From CAKRPJ01 sp934376955 (lineage in GTDB: Bacteria; Bacillota; Clostridia; Lachnospirales; Lachnospiraceae), in contig CAKRPJ010000013.1 of NCBI GenBank assembly GCA_934376955.1, positions 1 through 59,156 of the forward strand: a DNA stretch of 59,156 nucleotides, read 5' to 3'. Below are positions 16,840 to 26,234 of the stretch, one piece after another (positions within the stretch are counted from its first letter, which is position 1; every line of letters starts with the position of its first letter). A program made the translations under genes and the position numbers. The notes below the pieces were generated by a model that was not told where the DNA came from, did not search any database, and saw nothing but the letters and a program-made list of their open reading frames with translations.

Positions 16840-16891
16840 AGATTACCTCCCGTCTTTTTATGCAGGATCATTTACGAACGTATTTTTTCCT

Positions 16892-17695
16892 TTAGACCAG
16901 AAATTGGGCCGGAAAATGCACCGGCATCTTAACGAGCCGGACAGCATCTCCAAGTTTTTCTTTCAGGTATCGTTCCATATATTCCATAAAAACGTATTCC
17001 AGACCATAATGACCTGCATCGAATATCGTAAGTCCCTGAGCGTTGGCATCGATCCCTTCGTGATGCCCGATGTCTCCGGTCACCATGACCTGAGCTCCCA
17101 TTGTGATCGCCGCCTTTATCAGGCTTCCTCCCGAGCCGGGGCAGACTGCCGCCCTTTTAAATATCTTCTGTTCCCAGCCGAAAGCTCCATAGACGGTCAG
17201 ACCGGGCAGGCCGAATTTTTCTTTTACCGCCTTTGCAAATTCGATCCCTGTGACCGGTTTTTCCAGCTCTCCCACTTTTCCGATCCCAAAGGGTATCCCA
17301 TTTTCTTCTCCTGTCACCTCTAGCGGTTCCCCGGAGAGGATCCCCAGCCTCTTAGCTGCGATATCTGCCATGCAGCCCGGTGCCGCATCAAAATTTGTGT
17401 GCATCGCAAAGTAAGAGATATCTGCCTGTATTAATGATACCAGACGGCTTCCGATAAAATCTTCATCTGTAACCCGTTTTATAGGCTTAAAGATCAGGGG
17501 ATGGTGGCTTACGATCAGATCTGCCTTTTCTTCCTTTGCCTTTAACACTGCCGCATCATCAAGATCTACCGTCAGGAGGATCGTCCTTACCTCTTTTTTC
17601 CGTCTTCCCGCCAAGAGCCCCGGATTGTCCCAGCCGCATGCACAATGTGCAGGTGCCAGAGCCTCCAGATACTCCATTATCTCATTGCACTTCAT
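16892..17695 (-). CDS. Nif3-like dinuclear metal centre protein
   Basis: A YqfO/YbgI-type toroid protein. The metal-binding residues appear in VSHHPLIFKP, FAMHTNFDA and VTGDIGHHEG. At 267 aa it is the short form without the PII-like insert of Bacillus YqfO. It follows trmK with a 14-base overlap, the standard arrangement in Firmicutes. Metal-binding hexamers of this family have been linked to GTP cyclohydrolase-like reactions, but the role here is unproven. Confidence 0.88.
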   Translation of the reverse strand: MKCNEIMEYLEALAPAHCACGWDNPGLLAGRRKKEVRTILLTVDLDDAAVLKAKEEKADLIVSHHPLIFKPIKRVTDEDFIGSRLVSLIQADISYFAMHTNFDAAPGCMADIAAKRLGILSGEPLEVTGEENGIPFGIGKVGELEKPVTGIEFAKAVKEKFGLPGLTVYGAFGWEQKIFKRAAVCPGSGGSLIKAAITMGAQVMVTGDIGHHEGIDANAQGLTIFDAGHYGLEYVFMEYMERYLKEKLGDAVRLVKMPVHFPAQFLV

Positions 17696-18401
17696 TTTGT
17701 ACCTCCCGGTTTTTCATTAACCGTTCCTCTGCCCTTTTAAGACTTTCTCCTGCTCGTTCAGAGGAAGCTGCCTGTTCTCTCAGTTTTTCCGTCAGGAGCA
17801 CAAGTTTTTTTTCTTCATCCTTTAAAAACTCTTTAAATATCGGATCCTTTGCATCCATTAAAAGCCTGCTGTAGCGGAAATCCCACTGCTCCTCCAGCAT
17901 TCCATCGTCTTCTAAATCCCCTGTCCCGCGTTTTCCCGCACGGAAAACCGCATAAAACTTGTCCTCCTCGCGGATCATGGCTTCTTTTTCTATTGGGAAG
18001 CCATTCTCATACAGCCATCTTCTCACCTTATGGATCTCGGAGTGGGGAGACAGGATCCACTGCTCCACAGAGTCCCAGAGCTCTTTTCCCTGCTCTAAAA
18101 TATGTATGATAAGCTCCCCGCCCATTCCGGCGATGATGACAGCCTCTGCCTCCCCGGGCTTTAATCCCACCAGTCCGTCTGACAGCCGTAATTCGATCTT
18201 ATTTTCCAGTCCGGCCATCTTTATATGCTGCTCTGCCCGCGAAAGCGGCCCTTTATTCACATCCATTGCATACGCTCCGGATACGATCCCTCTCCTCACC
18301 AGCTCTACCGGGACATAGCCATGATCCGTCCCGATATCTGCCGCTTTTTCTGTCGGATCTACAAAAGAGACCACTTTCTCCAGACGATCTGATAATTTCA
18401 T
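17682..18401 (-). CDS. trmK: tRNA (adenine-22-N1)-methyltransferase
   Basis: TrmK methylates N1 of A22 in the D-loop of some tRNAs using S-adenosylmethionine. The SAM motif AADIGTDHGYVPVELV, GAYAMDVNKGPLSRA and VIIAGMGGELI are typical, and the C-terminal third is a coiled helix. The start is set at the ATG of MKLSDRL because GGAGG stands ten bases upstream and the family begins there. An ATG 15 codons earlier overlaps the rpoD stop. It lies between rpoD and nif3. Confidence 0.88.
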   Translation of the reverse strand: MKLSDRLEKVVSFVDPTEKAADIGTDHGYVPVELVRRGIVSGAYAMDVNKGPLSRAEQHIKMAGLENKIELRLSDGLVGLKPGEAEAVIIAGMGGELIIHILEQGKELWDSVEQWILSPHSEIHKVRRWLYENGFPIEKEAMIREEDKFYAVFRAGKRGTGDLEDDGMLEEQWDFRYSRLLMDAKDPIFKEFLKDEEKKLVLLTEKLREQAASSERAGESLKRAEERLMKNREVQNEVQ

Positions 18402-18438
18402 CTGTATTTTTTCCTCCGCCTGCGTATTATGATATCCA

Positions 18439-19557
18439 TTATTCATCCAGATAGTCCTTCAGTTTTTTACTCCTGCTCGGATGGCGGAGCTTTCTTAAGG
18501 CCTTGGCCTCGATCTGCCTGATCCTCTCTCTCGTGACGTTAAATTCCCGTCCTACCTCCTCAAGAGTCCTCGGCCGGCCGTCATCAAGACCGAAGCGAAG
18601 TCTAAGTACCTTCTGTTCCCGTTCAGTCAGCGTGTCCAATACCTCCATCAGCTGTTCATGAAGAAGGGTAAAGGTAGCTGCATCCGCCGGGATCTCCACC
18701 TGATCGTCCTGAATAAAGTCACCGAGATGACTGTCATCCTCCTCGCCCACCGGAGTTTCTAAGGATACCGGATCCTGAGATATCTTCATAATTTCGCGAA
18801 CACGATCGACCGGAAGCTCCATGGCCTTTGCGATCTCCTCTGGAGAAGGCTCCCGACCGAGAGTCTGCATAAGCTGCCGCTGGGTGCGGACGAGCCGGTT
18901 GATCGTCTCGACCATGTGGACAGGGATCCTTATCGTCCGGGCCTGGTCTGCGATCGCTCTTGTTATCGCCTGACGGATCCACCAGGTCGCATAGGTACTG
19001 AATTTATATCCTTTTCTGTAATCAAACTTTTCTACTGCCTTGATAAGACCGAGGTTTCCCTCCTGGATCAGGTCCAGAAACTGCATTCCGCGCCCCACAT
19101 AGCGTTTGGCAATGCTGACCACAAGACGCAGATTCGCTTCAGCCAGCTTCTTTTTTGCTTCCTCGTCTCCCAATTCCATACGTTTGGCCAGCTCTATTTC
19201 TTCCTCACTCGACAGCAGCGGAACCTTACCTATTTCTTTTAAATACATCCGGACCGGGTCTCCGAGCCCGATCCCCTCCGGAACAGAAGCCTCCAGATCA
19301 TCTACATTAAGTTCTTCCTCATCTCCATCGTCTTCCATAAACAGATCCGGATCCATATCGTCATCGGATGTCATCCTCAGCACATCAACCTTTTTATTAT
19401 CCAGGAAGTCGTAGATTCGGTCCAGCTTTTCCGGTGTCAGCTCCTCACCGGAAAACATATCAAGAATTTCCTGTTCTTCCAGGACATTCTTTTTCTTCTT
19501 TGCCGCTTCCAACAGCTTGTCCAGCTTTTCCTCAAATGTAAGTATTTTTTCGTCCAT
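18439..19557 (-). CDS. rpoD: Primary sigma factor RpoD (SigA)
   Basis: This is the housekeeping sigma factor. Region 1.2 begins near DPVRMYLKEIGKVPLLS, region 2 has VGRGMQFLDLIQEGNLGL and YKFSTYATWWIRQAI, region 3 has IPVHMVETINRLVR, and region 4 ends with ERIRQIEAKALRKLRHP. A short acidic N-terminal domain resembles region 1.1 of Gram-positive SigA. The start chosen is the ATG at 19555-19557 with GGAG six bases upstream. It is part of the dnaG-rpoD macromolecular-synthesis operon. Confidence 0.97.
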   Translation of the reverse strand: MDEKILTFEEKLDKLLEAAKKKKNVLEEQEILDMFSGEELTPEKLDRIYDFLDNKKVDVLRMTSDDDMDPDLFMEDDGDEEELNVDDLEASVPEGIGLGDPVRMYLKEIGKVPLLSSEEEIELAKRMELGDEEAKKKLAEANLRLVVSIAKRYVGRGMQFLDLIQEGNLGLIKAVEKFDYRKGYKFSTYATWWIRQAITRAIADQARTIRIPVHMVETINRLVRTQRQLMQTLGREPSPEEIAKAMELPVDRVREIMKISQDPVSLETPVGEEDDSHLGDFIQDDQVEIPADAATFTLLHEQLMEVLDTLTEREQKVLRLRFGLDDGRPRTLEEVGREFNVTRERIRQIEAKALRKLRHPSRSKKLKDYLDE

Positions 19558-19584
19558 AATCTCCATCCTTCCCGGCACGCGGAT

Positions 19585-21348
19585 TTAATCCAGACGGATC
19601 CGCAGGTTCGTCAATTCTGACTGTTGCCTGATGATTTCCTGTAACTGTTCGATATCTGTTGCTTTCCTGCTCTGCATATCCAGACTGTTTTTTCTGATCT
19701 TTTTCACTGTCTCAGAAAATGCTTTTTTCTGTTCTTCATTGTTTAAGGATTCTGCAAGACTGGCATGAAAGAGCGCTGCCACCTCCCTGTACTGTTCTTC
19801 CCCCTCGATAAAATGATTTAATATCTCCGCGGGGTTTTCATTTCCTCTTTTGTGGGCCTCAAAGACCATCCCGGCTACCTGTCGGTAAAGCTCATCGGAA
19901 AAATCCTCCGGACTGATGATCCCCTCTATCTTTTCAAAAAGCTCCGGCTTCTCGATCAGCCATGTTAAAAGAAGTCTCTGGGATTTTTTGATCCCGTCTT
20001 CTTTATCTTTTTTCGCTCTCGGTCTCTCGGGCTCATATTCCTTCGTCCGGATACCGGTGCCGTACTGGCCTCCCAAGGTTGCCACCAACCGTTTCAGGTC
20101 ATCCGGAGGGATCATATATTCTCTTGCCACTGCCTCCGTATAGTTATCCCTCTCCAGCTTTTCCGAAAATTCCAGAAGCTTTCTGGCCACCGCATTGTAA
20201 AATCCGGTCTTTGACTCCGGATCCTGCATATTGTAGCCGCTGCGGATCACGGAGATCTCAAACATAAAGCTGTTCACCGCCTGATCGATCCGGTTCTCAA
20301 ATTCTTCTTTACCCAGATTTTTAATAAATTCATCCGGATCCTTATAGGGCTTCATATTCAGCACTCTGACGGACATTCCCGCATCCTTTAAGATCGGGAT
20401 CGCCCTTAGTGCTGCCTTGATCCCGGCGCCGTCGCTGTCATAGGTCAGGATAACCTGATCCGTATAACGCTTCAGTAAAATTGCCTGCTGAGGCGTAAAT
20501 GCAGTTCCCAGAGAGGCTACTGCATTGGTAAAACCAGCCTGATGCATGGCGATCACATCCATATATCCCTCACAGATCAGCATATACCGGGCTCTGGAGG
20601 TCCTTGCAAAATTCAGGCCGTAAAGATTTCGGCTCTTATCAAAAAGCTTCGTTTCCGGAGAATTTAAGTATTTCGGTTCTCCATCTCCCAGCACTCTGCC
20701 GCCAAACCCGATCACACGGCTGTTTACATCTAAAATTGGGAACATGACGCGGTTCCAGAATTTATCTCTGGCCCCCCGTTCCTCGATATAGAACAGGCCT
20801 GATTCCTTTAGGATATCGTCTGAATAGCCTTTAGAGCGCAGATAGCGGTAGAGATCATCCGGAACCTTATTGGAATATCCAAGGCCAAAGTGAAGGATCG
20901 TTTCATCCCTCAGGCCTCTTTTTGTAAAATAATCATAACCCTGCTGTCCCTGGGGCTGTTTTAGCTGATAATAAAAATAATTGGCCGCCAGTCGGTTTAT
21001 TTCCAAAAGCGTATTTTTAAGATCTGCCTTCGCCTTTGCTTCCTTTGAATATTCTGCCTCCGGCAGCGTGATCCCGGCCCGTTCCGCCAGATACTTTACC
21101 GCCTCGACAAAGGAGTAATTTTCATACTCCATTACAAAGGTGATCACATTTCCACCGGCTCCGCAGCCAAAGCAATAGTACATCTGCTTTCCCGGAGACA
21201 CAGAGAAGGACGGAGATTTTTCATTATGAAAAGGGCAGAGCCCAAAATAGTTGGCTCCCTTTTTTTTCAGATTTACATACTGGGAAATAACATCAACGAT
21301 ATCATTTCTCGTTCGTACTTCTTCAATTATATCATCCGGATAATACAT
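19585..21348 (-). CDS. dnaG: DNA primase
   Basis: DnaG makes RNA primers at the replication fork. The CHC2 zinc finger is at the N-terminus (CPFHNEKSPSF, YYCFGCGAGG). The catalytic core has FGGRVLGDGEPKYLNSPET, and the Toprim segment has ICEGYMDVIAMHQAG followed by YDSDGAG. The C-terminal helicase-interaction domain is present; the length (587 aa) is normal. The start is the ATG at 21346-21348 with GGAGG seven bases upstream. The ATG ten codons earlier lies inside dgt. Confidence 0.97.
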   Translation of the reverse strand: MYYPDDIIEEVRTRNDIVDVISQYVNLKKKGANYFGLCPFHNEKSPSFSVSPGKQMYYCFGCGAGGNVITFVMEYENYSFVEAVKYLAERAGITLPEAEYSKEAKAKADLKNTLLEINRLAANYFYYQLKQPQGQQGYDYFTKRGLRDETILHFGLGYSNKVPDDLYRYLRSKGYSDDILKESGLFYIEERGARDKFWNRVMFPILDVNSRVIGFGGRVLGDGEPKYLNSPETKLFDKSRNLYGLNFARTSRARYMLICEGYMDVIAMHQAGFTNAVASLGTAFTPQQAILLKRYTDQVILTYDSDGAGIKAALRAIPILKDAGMSVRVLNMKPYKDPDEFIKNLGKEEFENRIDQAVNSFMFEISVIRSGYNMQDPESKTGFYNAVARKLLEFSEKLERDNYTEAVAREYMIPPDDLKRLVATLGGQYGTGIRTKEYEPERPRAKKDKEDGIKKSQRLLLTWLIEKPELFEKIEGIISPEDFSDELYRQVAGMVFEAHKRGNENPAEILNHFIEGEEQYREVAALFHASLAESLNNEEQKKAFSETVKKIRKNSLDMQSRKATDIEQLQEIIRQQSELTNLRIRLD

Positions 21349-21365
21349 GTATTTCCTCCAACGCC

Positions 21366-22373
21366 TCAGACCTTCCACGCCTTCGGCACAAACAGATCTT
21401 CAAATTTATCAATGGCATAACTGTCACTCATGCCTGCTATGTAATCACAGACCACCCGGCTGCTTTTTTCACGCCGTTTTTCCATCATGAGCAGATACTC
21501 CTCCGGAAGACGGTCCGTATGATCCATATAATATCCATACAGAGAAACGATCAGCTGCTGTGCCTTTCTCTCCTCCGCTTTCGCGGCCGGGCTTTTATAT
21601 ACATTATCAAACATCCATTCCCGCAGCTTTCGCATAGAGCTTTCTACATCGGGAGACATGCAGATCTCCGGTTTGTCCTGACTGTTTAATATAATATCAT
21701 GGATCATGATATTAAGACGTTCCTTGACGGAACGCCCCAGAACTTCTGAAAAACATTCCGGGATATCATTCTCTCCGATTATCCTTCCGCGGATCGCATC
21801 GTCAATATCATGATTGATATAGGCGATCTTATCAGAAAATCTTACGATCTTTCCTTCGAGGGTAGACGGATTTCCGGAGGTTCTGTGATTTAAGATGCCA
21901 TCCCGCACCTCTTTTGTAAGATTCAGCCCCCTGCCTTTTTTTTCCAGAACCTCTACCACCCGCACACTCTGCTTGTAATGGGCAAAACCATCCTCACAGA
22001 TCGTATTGAGAATCGCTTCCCCTGCATGCCCGAAAGGGGTATGCCCCAGATCGTGTCCCAGTGCTATAGCCTCCGTCAGGCTCTCGTTCATACGAAGGGC
22101 TCTGGCGATCGTTCTGGCGATCTGTGCCACTTCCAGCGTATGGGTAAGTCGGGTACGGTAATGATCTCCCTCCGGAGCAAGAAAAACCTGCGTCTTATGC
22201 TTCAGGCGGCGGAAAGACTTGCTATGCAGGATCCGGTCACGATCCCGCTGATAGGCAGGTCTGATATCACATGGTTCTTCCTCTCTGTCACGTCCCTGCG
22301 TCATACTGCTCAAAGAAGCGTATGGGCTCAGATTGTCCCGTTCCCAAAGCTCCATGGTCTCTCTGATATTCAA
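21366..22373 (-). CDS. dgt: dGTP triphosphohydrolase-like HD protein
   Basis: An HD-domain deoxynucleotide triphosphohydrolase that removes triphosphate from dNTPs. The metal motif is spread over RTRLTHTLEVAQ, GHDLGHTPFGHAGE and the later FSDKIAYINHDIDD. The likely start is a TTG at 22371-22373 (reading as MNIRETMELWER) with GGAGGTGG just upstream, which matches the N-terminus of clostridial homologues. It leads the dnaG-rpoD-trmK-nif3 series, as in many Clostridia. Confidence 0.9.
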   Translation of the reverse strand: MNIRETMELWERDNLSPYASLSSMTQGRDREEEPCDIRPAYQRDRDRILHSKSFRRLKHKTQVFLAPEGDHYRTRLTHTLEVAQIARTIARALRMNESLTEAIALGHDLGHTPFGHAGEAILNTICEDGFAHYKQSVRVVEVLEKKGRGLNLTKEVRDGILNHRTSGNPSTLEGKIVRFSDKIAYINHDIDDAIRGRIIGENDIPECFSEVLGRSVKERLNIMIHDIILNSQDKPEICMSPDVESSMRKLREWMFDNVYKSPAAKAEERKAQQLIVSLYGYYMDHTDRLPEEYLLMMEKRREKSSRVVCDYIAGMSDSYAIDKFEDLFVPKAWKV

Positions 22374-22502
22374 GCAACCACCTCCCGCCGATACTGCAAA
22401 CACTTTCCCATGATGTTACTATTATATCACAGAAGCGCCTATTTTAGAACAAGGATTCCTTAAAATTCTCTCAAATAAAAGAAAATTTTCCGAAAAATTC
22501 CG

Positions 22503-24221
22503 TTAAATTTTGGACGGAAGGCTCTCCGAAACGCATAATGCTCCCCATCCCACCTCCGGATTCGGATATGCTTCAAAGCCCGGAAGATCTTTGGCTCCCT
22601 TTCTTAAATAAGCTTTCACCTTGTCGCTGTAAAGATAAGGATCGTTCCCTCTTACGATCCCCCATTCCATAAGCAGCGCAGCGGCTCCTGTCACCATAGG
22701 AGCGGCAAATGAGGTTCCCGTCACCGGACTGTACCCGCCTCCGCTTTTCGTTGTCATGATCCCGACGCCAGGAGCAGCCAGATCCGGCTTCGGAAGCCTT
22801 CGCAATCTTGTATCTCCCCTTCCCGAAAAAGGGGCATACGTCCCCGTAGAGGCATCATAAGCCCCCACTGAGATCGGACGGATCGCGGTCGAAGGGATCG
22901 TAAGTGTCGTATCCGGTGTCGGACGCAAAAACCTCGTCGACTTATTCAGGGCAGCTTCCGCCGGAAGCCAGAGATCATAGTTTCCCTCCCTCACCCTGCC
23001 TGCCTTAAGGATTATCCTCCATATCCCACTTTCTATATATTGTTTTACCGGCAAAAATTCCAGATACACTTCCTGTGCTGTGTTGTAGGGCCCGGGTTCT
23101 CCGTAATAGCCTAAGATCATCGCATTCTTCAACAGAATCCTTTGAGGCCCCAGCCTCCTGCTCACCTCCCGCACCTCTGTCATAGCCGGATCACTGATCC
23201 ATATCTGCAGATCATCCTCATAGTTTTTCCATATCTGAAGGCCAAAACCCGTTTCATAAGGGGCGATCGATAATTCGATCTCTGCAGCTTCTCCGCTTTG
23301 CAAACGACCCGATACATGCCCGCCCGATGCTCCTTCATTCCCGGTTCCGATCACAAATACACTTTTTCCGACTCCGGAAAGAGAATCCAGATACCGCTCT
23401 AATAGACCGTTCCCATCGTGTGAGCCGTAGGAATTTCCAAAGCTGATATTTAACACCAACGGCATGGAAAGCTCTGATGCCGCCCTGACGATAAGCTCCA
23501 CTCCCTCCATTAGCTGCGTTGTCCTCGGAAAGTCATAAGGGCCTGCTATCCCGAGGCGCACGATCGCAAGTTCGCTCTCATAAGCCACACCACGATATTT
23601 TCCGCCGCTTTCCCGCCCGTTTCCTGCCGCGATCCCGGCGACTGCCGTTCCATGCCCGCCGACATCCTCTGACGGGATCCATTTCTTTGCTTCTCCCCTG
23701 TTCCCTGATCTGAGGGCGCGGTCGATCTCTGTTTTTGTGTAAATATTGCCGGAGACCTGATCCGCCAGAAAAAGGATCCTGCTGCTTCCATCCGCATTAC
23801 GGAAATCCTCATGAAAATAGTCGATTCCGGAATCTACGATCCCCAAAAGCACACCCCGGCCGGAAAGTCCCTCTGCGCCTGCCTGCACAGGAATAAGACA
23901 AGAGGCCGATCTTGCCTTGTCTATGGCAAAATACAGCCTCTTTGGTTTTTCTGCATATTCAATTTTCTTCAGGCTTATCACCTGCTCTATCTGCTCCTGC
24001 GGCACACGAAGGATTGCAAATCCCCCGGTAAGGATATGTACTCGAACCTTAGGAAAGCGCGTTTCTAATAAAGCCCTCAGATCTCCGTTATATTTAACAA
24101 TGATCTCCCATGTCCTGTCCTTTTGTTCAAACCCCACATTCAGCTCCGCCGTCTGCTTTCGCTCTGCTTCAGGCACAGAAAGTGCAAGGTTTAAAAGGTT
24201 TTCTGCTTTCTGATCGGTCAT
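22503..24221 (-). CDS. Subtilisin-like serine protease, Csp/Bsp type
   Basis: An S8 family protease of 572 aa with an intact triad: Asp130 in GIVDSGIDY, His190 in GGHGTAVAGIAAG and Ser504 in GTSFAAPMVTG. An oxyanion asparagine lies in LNISFGNSYG. Residues 1-100 look like the retained pro-domain, and an inserted beta domain separates His and Ser, as in Clostridium CspB-type proteins. There is no signal peptide, as in Csp proteases that act in the spore to process SleC. No SleC is nearby, so a germination role is only a suggestion. Confidence 0.85.
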   Translation of the reverse strand: MTDQKAENLLNLALSVPEAERKQTAELNVGFEQKDRTWEIIVKYNGDLRALLETRFPKVRVHILTGGFAILRVPQEQIEQVISLKKIEYAEKPKRLYFAIDKARSASCLIPVQAGAEGLSGRGVLLGIVDSGIDYFHEDFRNADGSSRILFLADQVSGNIYTKTEIDRALRSGNRGEAKKWIPSEDVGGHGTAVAGIAAGNGRESGGKYRGVAYESELAIVRLGIAGPYDFPRTTQLMEGVELIVRAASELSMPLVLNISFGNSYGSHDGNGLLERYLDSLSGVGKSVFVIGTGNEGASGGHVSGRLQSGEAAEIELSIAPYETGFGLQIWKNYEDDLQIWISDPAMTEVREVSRRLGPQRILLKNAMILGYYGEPGPYNTAQEVYLEFLPVKQYIESGIWRIILKAGRVREGNYDLWLPAEAALNKSTRFLRPTPDTTLTIPSTAIRPISVGAYDASTGTYAPFSGRGDTRLRRLPKPDLAAPGVGIMTTKSGGGYSPVTGTSFAAPMVTGAAALLMEWGIVRGNDPYLYSDKVKAYLRKGAKDLPGFEAYPNPEVGWGALCVSESLPSKI

Positions 24222-24315
24222 ATTTTTCCCCGCAGATATACTCTTATATCCTGTTTATGCAATCTGTTCCGGTTTGATACTGCAAAGCGGTCTGTAAATG
24301 TGCAGGAAACGGCGA

Positions 24316-25278
24316 TCAGACGCCGAATATCTGAAACTGCTGTATCAGATACATAAACAGAGGGATCGTAAGCATACTGATTACCGTAGTCATTGTAATG
24401 ATCGTACAGGCAAATTCATAATCCCTGTTATACTGTCTTGCCATGATTCCCATCTGAGCCATTGCCGGCATGGTAGACAGCATAAAGAATACCTCGCGCA
24501 TCTGTGCAGGGATCGGCATCAGCCTTAAAAAGAAAACTGCTGCCGCAGGAACCACTAAGAACCGCACAAAAAGCGCGGCAGCCACATCCTTTCCCAGTGT
24601 GATCGAAGATGGATCCATATTTCTGATCACGCTTCCGATAAAGATCAGAGCGAGCGGTGAGGTGAGCTGGGAGATCATGGACAACGGCTTTAATATAATA
24701 TCGGAAACAGGGATCTCAAAAAATACAACGAGCATAGCGGCAAGCATGCCGATGATCGCCGGTGAAATCAGCATCTTAAGCCCCGACAAGAAGGCCTTTT
24801 CCGAAGCCTTTCCGTTTTTCCCATCCCTTTGGAGAAGCCAGATACCGATCGTCCAGAATAATACCGTGCTCGAAATATAATAGACTGCCCCAACAGACGT
24901 GATCCCGTCTCCCCACAATGCCTGTATTACAGGGAAGCCGATAAATACCACATTGGGGAAACCACACGCGACGGTAAATGTGTTTCTGCGCTCCGGAGCG
25001 ATCCGCAGGACTCTGCCGGTAAGAGCTGCCAGCAGAAGAATAAACAGGATCAGGCAAAAGGTTACCGGAAGCTTGGAAAACAGCTCGATCAGTCCCTTTC
25101 TTGTTCCGATATCACGGTGGATACTGTAGAACATATAAAAGGGCAGTGTGGCTTCCACTGTAAATTTGGAAAGAAAATCCATCCCCGGCTTTCCAAACCA
25201 CTTTTTACCGGAAAAATAAAAGCCGATAAAAATAAGCATCATAATTGCAAAAACACTTTTAATGGACTGTATAACCAT
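24316..25278 (-). CDS. AEC family transporter (auxin efflux carrier type)
   Basis: A 320-aa membrane protein with about ten hydrophobic helices in two halves. Motifs include the N-terminal IMMLIFIGFYFSGKKWF, NVVFIGFPVIQALWGD and PLALIFIGSVI in the middle. This fits bacterial AEC/malate-permease-like carriers that export or import organic acids. The substrate cannot be read. The start ATG follows GGGGATAAG. It is separated by about 40 bases from sufB upstream. Confidence 0.85.
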   Translation of the reverse strand: MVIQSIKSVFAIMMLIFIGFYFSGKKWFGKPGMDFLSKFTVEATLPFYMFYSIHRDIGTRKGLIELFSKLPVTFCLILFILLLAALTGRVLRIAPERRNTFTVACGFPNVVFIGFPVIQALWGDGITSVGAVYYISSTVLFWTIGIWLLQRDGKNGKASEKAFLSGLKMLISPAIIGMLAAMLVVFFEIPVSDIILKPLSMISQLTSPLALIFIGSVIRNMDPSSITLGKDVAAALFVRFLVVPAAAVFFLRLMPIPAQMREVFFMLSTMPAMAQMGIMARQYNRDYEFACTIITMTTVISMLTIPLFMYLIQQFQIFGV

Positions 25279-25314
25279 AGCTTATCCCCACATTTTCATC
25301 TCATTGAACCGGCT

Positions 25315-26232
25315 TTATTTCAGGAATCCGTTTACGATCTGTGCCTCCGCCTCTGCTTCCGTAAGACCCAACGTCATCAGCTTGATCAACTGGTCTCCGG
25401 CGATCTTTCCGATCGCCGCTTCATGGATCAGGGCCGCATCCGGATGGTTTGCTGTAATTTCCGGAATGGAGCTGATCTTTGCATGATCCATGATGATCGC
25501 ATCACATTCCGTATGCCCCGCACAGAGATTATTTCCTCTGAGGTTGGAGAAAAAGATCTGATGGGAGGTATCCTTTGCCACCGAACGTGAAATAATATTT
25601 GCACTGGAATTTTCTCCGTCAAGGTAAACGTCAAAACGGCTCTCAGCATCCTGTTTTCCATGGGTCATAAGACGTTCCTGCACAACAAGCTTTGCTCCTG
25701 CCGCAAGATGGGCCTCAGTCTCTCTTTTCGTGGAATCGATCCCCTTGATCTGGACCGTTTCCATTTCCATATAGCTGTCTTCCTCCAGAGTGACCTCGGT
25801 ACGCGGGTTCATTACTTTTGTTCCGCTTCCGTCGCCTTCCCCATAGTGCTTTTCGACATATTTAAGCTTCGCATTTTTCCCCACAAAAAATCTGTGGATA
25901 CCGTCATGGCGGGATTCCCTATCACCACCGTTGTGGATACCGCAGCCTGCAATGATCGTCACATCTGCACCGTCTCCCACAAAGAAGTCATTACGGACTA
26001 ACTCGGTAAGTCCGGTCTGGCTGAGGATCACAGGGATATGGACACTTTCGTTTTTTGTTCCCGGCTTGATATGGACATCGATGCCGCTTCCATCCTCCCT
26101 GCTCACGATATCGATATTTGCCGTTGTATTGCGTCCGGCCATCTGACCGTTTGCACGGATATTATAAGCTCCCTGGGGCACACCATGGAGATCGGCAACC
26201 TTTAAAAGCATTTCTTCGAGAATCTTATCCAT
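25315..26232 (-). CDS. sufB: Short SufB/SufD-like Fe-S cluster assembly protein
   Basis: The beta-helix core of the SufB/SufD family, which scaffolds iron-sulfur clusters together with the SufC ATPase. Recognisable parts are DVHIKPGTKNESVHIPVI, RNDFFVGDGADVTIIAGCG, LRGNNLCAGHTECDAI and the C-terminal HEAAIGKIAGDQLIKLMTLGL. At 305 aa it is much shorter than SufB (about 470) and SufD (about 430). Neither a second Suf scaffold nor SufS or SufU is adjacent, so the locus is a two-gene type resembling minimal SufCB ('SMS-like') systems. The start is the ATG three bases after the sufC stop, with GGAGGG upstream. Confidence 0.85.
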   Translation of the reverse strand: MDKILEEMLLKVADLHGVPQGAYNIRANGQMAGRNTTANIDIVSREDGSGIDVHIKPGTKNESVHIPVILSQTGLTELVRNDFFVGDGADVTIIAGCGIHNGGDRESRHDGIHRFFVGKNAKLKYVEKHYGEGDGSGTKVMNPRTEVTLEEDSYMEMETVQIKGIDSTKRETEAHLAAGAKLVVQERLMTHGKQDAESRFDVYLDGENSSANIISRSVAKDTSHQIFFSNLRGNNLCAGHTECDAIIMDHAKISSIPEITANHPDAALIHEAAIGKIAGDQLIKLMTLGLTEAEAEAQIVNGFLK

Positions 26233-26234
26233 AA